A DNA stretch of 25,773 nt from NCBI GenBank assembly GCA_046728075.1, contig JBKPDV010000234.1:1-25773 (forward strand). The letters are read 5' to 3'. This DNA is from JBKPDV01 sp046728075. GTDB lineage: Bacteria > Acidobacteriota > Thermoanaerobaculia > UBA5066 > Gp7-AA6. The stretch's first letter is position 1; each line of letters begins with the position of its first letter. Position numbers and translations under genes: made by a program. The notes under the pieces were generated by a model. It saw only the letters and a program-made list of their open reading frames with translations. It was not told the DNA's origin and searched no databases. Shown one piece after another: positions 22,004 through 25,773 of the stretch.

Positions 22004-23935
22004 ATGAAGGGACGCCTTCTTTCGCTCGTCCTGGCGGCTCTTCTTACGCCGGCCCTCCTCGGAGCCGACGTCCGCGGCGCCCGAAAGACATTCCTCCGGG
22101 CGCGCGTCGCGGTGGCCGAAGGTCGTTTTCGCGAGGCCCTCGACCTCTACCGGCGGGTGCTGGCGGAGATCCCCGACGATGCGGTCGTCCATTACGAATA
22201 CGCGCAGCTCTTGCGCGACTTGAACGTGACCGACGAAGCCATCGAACAGGCCCGGGCAGCCGTGCGTCTGGACCCGTCGTTGCCCGAGGCGCGCCGCCTT
22301 CTCGGAGCGCTCGAACTTGCCGGCGCCGGAAAGGATTCGGCCCGTCTCGACCGCGCGATCGCCCAGCTCCAGGAAGCCCATAAGCTCTCGCCGTCGGATC
22401 CGGCGACATCGGCCACTCTTGCGAGGGCCTTGCTCGCCCGAGGTCGCGCCGGTGACGCCGCGCGCATTCTCGATGAGATGCCGGAGGCGCAGATGCAGCC
22501 GGGGCTCATGCGGCTGGCCGCCGAGGCACGGGCCAAGAGCGGACGGGGCAAGGAAGCGGAGTCTCTGTATCAGGAGCTGCTCGAGGCGGATCCGGCCGAC
22601 CGGGAGATCGCCGCCGCTCTGGTGGATCTTTACGAAGACGAGGATCGCTTCGAAGATGCCCTTCGGCTCCTTCGGGATCTCGAAAAGAAAGACCCCGAGA
22701 ACGCCGGCGTGTCCGAGCGAATCGCGATCGACCTGGCCCGCGCCGGCCGTTTCGACGAAGCGGAGAAACTCGCCCGCTCGCTGGCCGGCAAGCGGCCCGA
22801 GAATCGGGATGTCCGTCGGCTGCTCGCGCAGGTTCTCTTCGAGAAGGGGGATGCCGCCGCCGGGGAGAAGATCCTCCGCGATCTGCTCTCGACGGATGGG
22901 GACGACGAGGGCTCGCGCAAGGCACTCGTCGAATCTCTCGTTCGAGAGCGGCGCTTTACCGACGCGCGAGCCCTGCTCGAAACTGCCCGCAAGAAAGGCT
23001 CCCCAGACGCCGGCGCCAAGACGGCGGAGCCCTGGCCGACGGTCGAGCTCGGCTTCATCGCCCTGCTGGAGAAGAACTACGCGGAGGCGAAAAAGACTTT
23101 GGAGCCTCTCGCGCTGACCGTTTCGGCCGGAACCGCTTCGGTCGGAACCGCCTCGGCGGGAAGCGCGCGGGCGACGCGCATTTTGTTGGGAATCGCCCGC
23201 GAGTCCGAAGACTTCGCGTATGGTCTCCTGCGGGCGCAGGCGGCTGCCGCGGCCGACCCCAGCAGCGCGGAATGGGAAGCGGCGGTCGCCGAGTTTCGCC
23301 AGCGTTTGGGAGAACGTGCCCAGGCCGAAGAGGCGCTGAACAAGCTGGCGGCCTCGGGGGATGTCGAACGGGTGCTCGCGGCAGCCGACGTCTATGCCCG
23401 CTTGAAGGACTATCCGAGCGCGGCAAGGGTCGCCAAAGACGCGGTGCGTCGCTTTCCCGAGAGCACCGAGGCGCTTTTCCGTCTGGGTTCGAGCCTCGAG
23501 CGCGGAGGTCAGATCCCGGAGTCGGAAAAAACATTTCAGAAGCTTCTGTCGCTGCGACCCCACGACGCGCAGACCATGAACTACCTCGGCTACATGTGGG
23601 CCGATCGGGGCGTGCGGCTCGAAGAGGCCCGTGAACTGCTCGAGAAGGCGGTGGCCCGGGAGCCACGCAACGGCGCATTTCGGGATTCCCTCGGTTGGGT
23701 GTACTTCCGGCTGGGCCGCCTGGAAGCCGCCGAAAAGAATCTGCGGGAGGCGCATCGCACCGATCCGGAAGATGCGACGATCGAGGAACACCTGGGAGAC
23801 CTGGCTGAGAAGCAGGGAAACCTGGCGCGGGCGGTGGAGCATTGGGAGCGCGCCCTGACATTGAAACCCGAGGAGCCGGAGAAGATCCGTCAAAAAGTCC
23901 AGAAACAGCGGACCCAAAGCTCCGGGAAAAAGTGA
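22004..23935 (+). CDS. Exported tetratricopeptide-repeat protein
   Basis: A 643-residue protein that is almost entirely TPR helices. ATG 22004 is chosen because it gives a clean signal peptide (KGRLLSLVLAALLTPALLGA, cleavage expected after LLGA); the frame upstream is open but lies over the promoter region. TPR units run from about residue 30 to 630; the best preserved are near the end, around NYLGYMWADRG, EEARELLEKAVAREP, NGAFRDSLGWVYFRLGRLE and HLGDLAEKQGNLARAVEHWE, a pattern common in periplasmic or outer-membrane-associated TPR proteins. The middle has three tandem copies of a 15-base unit coding SAGTA, SVGTA, SAGSA. The tail is basic. It precedes a LolB-like lipoprotein gene and ispE, so a role in envelope assembly is plausible, but no substrate can be named. 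Confidence 0.88.
   Translation: MKGRLLSLVLAALLTPALLGADVRGARKTFLRARVAVAEGRFREALDLYRRVLAEIPDDAVVHYEYAQLLRDLNVTDEAIEQARAAVRLDPSLPEARRLLGALELAGAGKDSARLDRAIAQLQEAHKLSPSDPATSATLARALLARGRAGDAARILDEMPEAQMQPGLMRLAAEARAKSGRGKEAESLYQELLEADPADREIAAALVDLYEDEDRFEDALRLLRDLEKKDPENAGVSERIAIDLARAGRFDEAEKLARSLAGKRPENRDVRRLLAQVLFEKGDAAAGEKILRDLLSTDGDDEGSRKALVESLVRERRFTDARALLETARKKGSPDAGAKTAEPWPTVELGFIALLEKNYAEAKKTLEPLALTVSAGTASVGTASAGSARATRILLGIARESEDFAYGLLRAQAAAAADPSSAEWEAAVAEFRQRLGERAQAEEALNKLAASGDVERVLAAADVYARLKDYPSAARVAKDAVRRFPESTEALFRLGSSLERGGQIPESEKTFQKLLSLRPHDAQTMNYLGYMWADRGVRLEEARELLEKAVAREPRNGAFRDSLGWVYFRLGRLEAAEKNLREAHRTDPEDATIEEHLGDLAEKQGNLARAVEHWERALTLKPEEPEKIRQKVQKQRTQSSGKK
23123..23167 (+). repeat. 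In-frame 15-base tandem repeat inside the TPR gene
   Basis: Three direct copies of a 15-base unit (TCGGCCGGAACCGCT and two variants) encode SAGTA, SVGTA, SAGSA. It interrupts the TPR pattern between two helices and looks like a recent local expansion giving a flexible Ser/Gly/Ala linker. Confidence 0.75.
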
Positions 23936-23946
23936 CCGGGAGAGAG

Positions 23947-23971
23947 TTCGAATTTCGAATTGCGAATTTCG
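23947..23971. repeat. Left arm of the GAATTTC word tract
   Basis: Three words in 7-base phase from 23950: GAATTTC, GAATTGC, GAATTTC. It starts about 11 bases after the TPR gene stop codon. Its reverse complement matches 24077-24101 at 23 of 25 bases, so the two can pair across a loop of about 105 bases. Confidence 0.85.
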
Positions 23972-23992
23972 ACTTGAGAGCGCCGAGTCCCC

Positions 23993-24727
23993 GTGAGTTC
24001 GGATCGAATCACCCGGCCGCCTGACGCGCGATCCCCATACTTTCGCCTGCCGGTCTTGCTTCCCGAATCCTGGTCCCCAAATTCGCAATTCGAGATTCGA
24101 AATTCGAAATCGGTACTCCTCCTTCTGCTGGCGCTCCTCGGCACACTGGCCGGCTGCACCGCGCATCGAAACCGGTCCTTCGCTCCCGCGGGAGAGACGC
24201 AAGCGTCGGCCGCGATCGCGGCCTGGAGACAAGCGATCGAGCGCGCGGAATCGATGCCGCCGGGACGCCTCCTCTATGAAGCACGGTTGACGCAGCGGTT
24301 GATGAGTGTGCCCGGTACCCTCGCGGTCCGCCAGTCTCCCGACGCGATCGAGGCGACCCTGACCGGACCGTTCGGGACGCCGGTTGCCACTTACTTAGAC
24401 GGAGCATTGCGGGGAGAGCGTGTCCGCCCGCTGGCGATCGCGCCGGAAGCGCTCCGATCCCTTCTGGCGGGCGCCTGGCATCGGGGTGAGCCGGAAGTGC
24501 TCGGCGTCGACGGCGTGGACGCTCTGCTGGCCTGGACGGGAGAAGAAAAAGTTGAAGGCATCCTGGATGTGCCTGAGGCCCGCTTCCGTTCTCTTGCGGT
24601 CTCGCGAGCCGAGGGAAAGATCTTCTCCAGTTACTCGGGAGACTTCGACCCCTGGCCGAGGCGGATCGAAGTCGAAGACGCCAGAACTGGAGCCAAGCTG
24701 CGGCTGACACTGATAGGGAAGGAGTAG
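23993..24727 (+). CDS. LolB-like outer-membrane lipoprotein; start codon uncertain
   Basis: Likely the outer-membrane receptor that inserts lipoproteins delivered by the Lol system, or a relative. The mature part (AAWRQAIERAESMPPGRLLY, EARLTQRLMSVPGTLAV, SPDAIEATLTGPFGTPVATY, DFDPWPRRIEVEDARTGAKL) has LolB/LolA-like beta-strand character. The lipobox is in LLLLLALLGTLAGC. The gene order lipoprotein-ispE matches lolB-ispE of proteobacteria, which is the main support. The only standard start, GTG 23993, puts about 40 residues before the hydrophobic core, of which the last part (SQFEIRNSKS) is encoded by the right arm of the GAATTTC word tract. ATT 24095 inside the tract would give IRNSKSVLLLLL, a normal lipoprotein signal. 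The true start is unresolved. LolB identity is moderate. Confidence 0.65.
   Translation: MSSDRITRPPDARSPYFRLPVLLPESWSPNSQFEIRNSKSVLLLLLALLGTLAGCTAHRNRSFAPAGETQASAAIAAWRQAIERAESMPPGRLLYEARLTQRLMSVPGTLAVRQSPDAIEATLTGPFGTPVATYLDGALRGERVRPLAIAPEALRSLLAGAWHRGEPEVLGVDGVDALLAWTGEEKVEGILDVPEARFRSLAVSRAEGKIFSSYSGDFDPWPRRIEVEDARTGAKLRLTLIGKE
24079..24111. repeat. Right arm of the GAATTTC word tract, overlapping the lipoprotein reading frame
   Basis: Four words in 7-base phase from 24080: AATTCGC, AATTCGA, GATTCGA, AATTCGA, then AATC. It ends two bases before the codons of the signal-peptide core and is in frame with them. Confidence 0.85.
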
Positions 24728-24733
24728 CTCTCC

Positions 24734-24877
24734 GCTTTCAGCTTACAGCTCTCAGCTCGGGATCTGGTCGCTGGCGCGCTATATCAGATCTGATATAGGC
24801 CATAGTAGGGCAATCGGACGAATTCTGGCTGAGAGCTGAAAGCTGATAGCTCATAGCTGGATATCTGACAGCTGATA
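24734..24877. repeat. Two-armed 7-base word tract (GCTGATA family) before ispE
   Basis: Left arm 24734-24757: GCTTTCA, GCTTACA, GCTCTCA, GCT. Right arm 24828-24877: GCTGAGA, GCTGAAA, GCTGATA, GCTCATA, GCTGGAT, an 8-base variant, GCTGATA. The left arm is the reverse complement of the start of the right arm at 21 of 24 bases, so a long stem with a loop of about 70 bases is possible. It occupies nearly the whole 160-base gap between the lipoprotein gene and ispE and reaches ten bases before the ispE start. Confidence 0.88.
24779..24798. promoter_or_regulatory. Perfect 20-base palindrome in the loop of the GCTGATA element
   Basis: CTATATCAGA followed directly by its reverse complement, with no mismatch. 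It lies between the two arms of the word tract. Its AT content contrasts with the surrounding GC-rich DNA. It looks like an operator for a dimeric regulator, such as those of ribbon-helix-helix antitoxins, but no such gene is present here. Confidence 0.6.
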
Positions 24878-24879
24878 GT
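24874..24879 (+). promoter_or_regulatory. Candidate -10 box of ispE formed by the last tract word
   Basis: GATAGT, made by the final GCTGATA word and the next two bases, ends eight bases before the ispE ATG; the bases between are T-rich and contain no Shine-Dalgarno sequence. Confidence 0.3.
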
Positions 24880-24887
24880 TTTTCTCC

Positions 24888-25760
24888 ATGCTCCGAGCCC
24901 AAGCTCCAGCGAAGGTTAACCGCGAGCTCCGGGTAGGCCCCCGGCGCCCCGACGGGTTTCACGAGATTCTTTCCCGGGTCGTCTCGATCGACCTGGCCGA
25001 TTCGATCGAAGTCGAAGTCGCGCAGAACCTGACGCTGGAGGTCGCCGGAGCGGCGATTCCCGCGGATGAAACCAACCTCGTGCATCAGGCCGCGGTCCTC
25101 CTTGCCGAGCGGCTAGGCGTGCCGCCTCGCGCCCGGATCCGGCTGCGCAAGAACGTGCCGGCCGGAGGAGGGCTGGGAGGGGGAAGCTCCGACGCCGCCG
25201 TCGCCCTGTTGCTCCTTTCGCATTTGTGGGAGGCCGGGCTCGAGGAGTCCGAGCTCTCGGGGCTCGCTGCACGATTGGGCAGCGATGTCCCGTATTTCCT
25301 GACAGGGGGAGAGGCGCAGTTGAGCGGCCGCGGCGAGATCGTGATCCCTCGGACAGAGAGCCCTTCCCGCGACCTGCTTCTCCTGGTGCCTCCATTCCCT
25401 CTGTCCACAGCCGAGGTCTATGCGTCCTATGACACGGAGTACGGTCCCTCCGGACTTCCCCTTCCGAAACGGCTGGAAATCGAGACTTCGGACCGCTTTT
25501 TCGGGCCGAATGATCTGGCATTACCCGTGCTACGTAAAAACTCTGAGATGAGCGACTACCTTCGGAGTGCCGAACAAATCGCTTCGGATCACGCGATGTC
25601 GGGCTCCGGATCCGTGATCGCGATAGCCGGCGCCGGGCCGGCAGCGGCGCAGGAGCTGTCCCGGCGGTATCCGGAGGCGACGATTCTGCCGTGCCGGACG
25701 CTCGGACGGGAGGAATACCAAAGACTCATCCATCCATCGGGAGGATCTTCATGGACATAA
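24888..25760 (+). CDS. ispE: 4-diphosphocytidyl-2-C-methyl-D-erythritol kinase
   Basis: GHMP kinase that phosphorylates CDP-ME in the MEP pathway of isoprenoid synthesis. The 290-residue protein has the N-terminal substrate motif APAKVNRELRV (Lys9, Asn11 region) with RRPDGFHEI, the glycine-rich ATP loop PAGGGLGGGSSDAAVALLLL, the catalytic Asp in ARLGSDVPYFLTGG, and the C-terminal glycine motif SDHAMSGSGSVIAIAGAG. Family members usually have NLFL after APAKI; here NREL is a mild deviation. ATG 24888 has no ribosome binding site and lies just after the GCTGATA word tract. The end overlaps spoVG by 10 bases. Tight coupling with spoVG and the preceding lolB-like gene resembles orders seen in other bacteria. 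Confidence 0.95.
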   Translation: MLRAQAPAKVNRELRVGPRRPDGFHEILSRVVSIDLADSIEVEVAQNLTLEVAGAAIPADETNLVHQAAVLLAERLGVPPRARIRLRKNVPAGGGLGGGSSDAAVALLLLSHLWEAGLEESELSGLAARLGSDVPYFLTGGEAQLSGRGEIVIPRTESPSRDLLLLVPPFPLSTAEVYASYDTEYGPSGLPLPKRLEIETSDRFFGPNDLALPVLRKNSEMSDYLRSAEQIASDHAMSGSGSVIAIAGAGPAAAQELSRRYPEATILPCRTLGREEYQRLIHPSGGSSWT

Positions 25761-25773
25761 CGCAGGTCAAGGT
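25751..25773 (+). CDS. spoVG: Start of SpoVG-family protein (cut by window edge)
   Basis: Only seven codons are present, MDITQVK, which fits the conserved SpoVG start (M-E/D-I/V-T-x-V-R/K). ATG 25751 overlaps the end of ispE by 10 bases and is preceded six bases upstream by GGGAGGA, a good ribosome binding site. ispE followed by spoVG is a known order in several phyla. SpoVG is a small RNA/DNA-binding regulator. The call rests on a short stretch plus context. Confidence 0.6.

Overview
The window is dense, high-GC bacterial chromosome with 20 complete genes, a broken gene at each edge (hutH at the left, spoVG at the right) and no gap above about 240 bases. The envelope genes (psd, pssA, murJ, nagZ, a LolB-like lipoprotein, multi-pass membrane proteins) point to a diderm. 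The MshEN-domain proteins without a neighbouring secretion ATPase, the NtrY-like giant kinase, many leaderless-looking genes and word-like intergenic repeats fit Acidobacteriota best. That placement is inference from gene content, not a marker-gene result. No insertion sequence, prophage, tRNA, rRNA or CRISPR array was seen.

Layout. (1) 1-7575, plus strand: the end of hutH, then hutU, a very large NtrY-like histidine kinase and a lipoprotein of unknown function. The last three are joined by 4-base GTGA overlaps, so they should be translationally coupled. (2) 7671-9288, minus strand: a small YdcH/DUF465 protein, psd and pssA, a phosphatidylethanolamine operon with its own promoter; psd seems to start at CTG. 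(3) 9442-10540, minus strand: tsaB and rimI. tsaB diverges from mutS, which is followed by nagZ on the plus strand. (4) 14250-16865: ssb (minus) diverging from murJ and dtd (plus). (5) 16890-21825, minus strand: an M50/S2P-type membrane protease, then two paralogous proteins with an MshEN domain, a long linker and a similar C-terminal domain, flanking an HU gene. (6) 22004-25773, plus strand: an exported TPR protein, a LolB-like lipoprotein, ispE and the start of spoVG. The lolB-ispE order is also found in proteobacteria and supports the LolB assignment.

The most unusual feature is in the gaps. At least eight loci hold short tracts built from 7-base words (8-base at one locus), each locus with its own word: GTCGACT, CCGACTA, GAACTGA, GAATTTC, GCTGATA, ACGCCTC, CACCCCGT. 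Four loci have two arms in inverted orientation that could fold into long stem-loops. The tracts occupy all three convergent gene junctions and five same-strand gaps, and are absent from all three divergent promoter regions. They also enter coding sequence: one supplies the last residues of Dtd, and another lies just before the signal peptide of the LolB-like protein. One stem-loop carries a perfect 20-base palindrome in its loop. Several genes have a -10-like hexamer only 3 to 11 bases before the start codon and no Shine-Dalgarno sequence, suggesting leaderless transcripts, while ssb, the DUF465 gene, HU and spoVG have clear ribosome binding sites.
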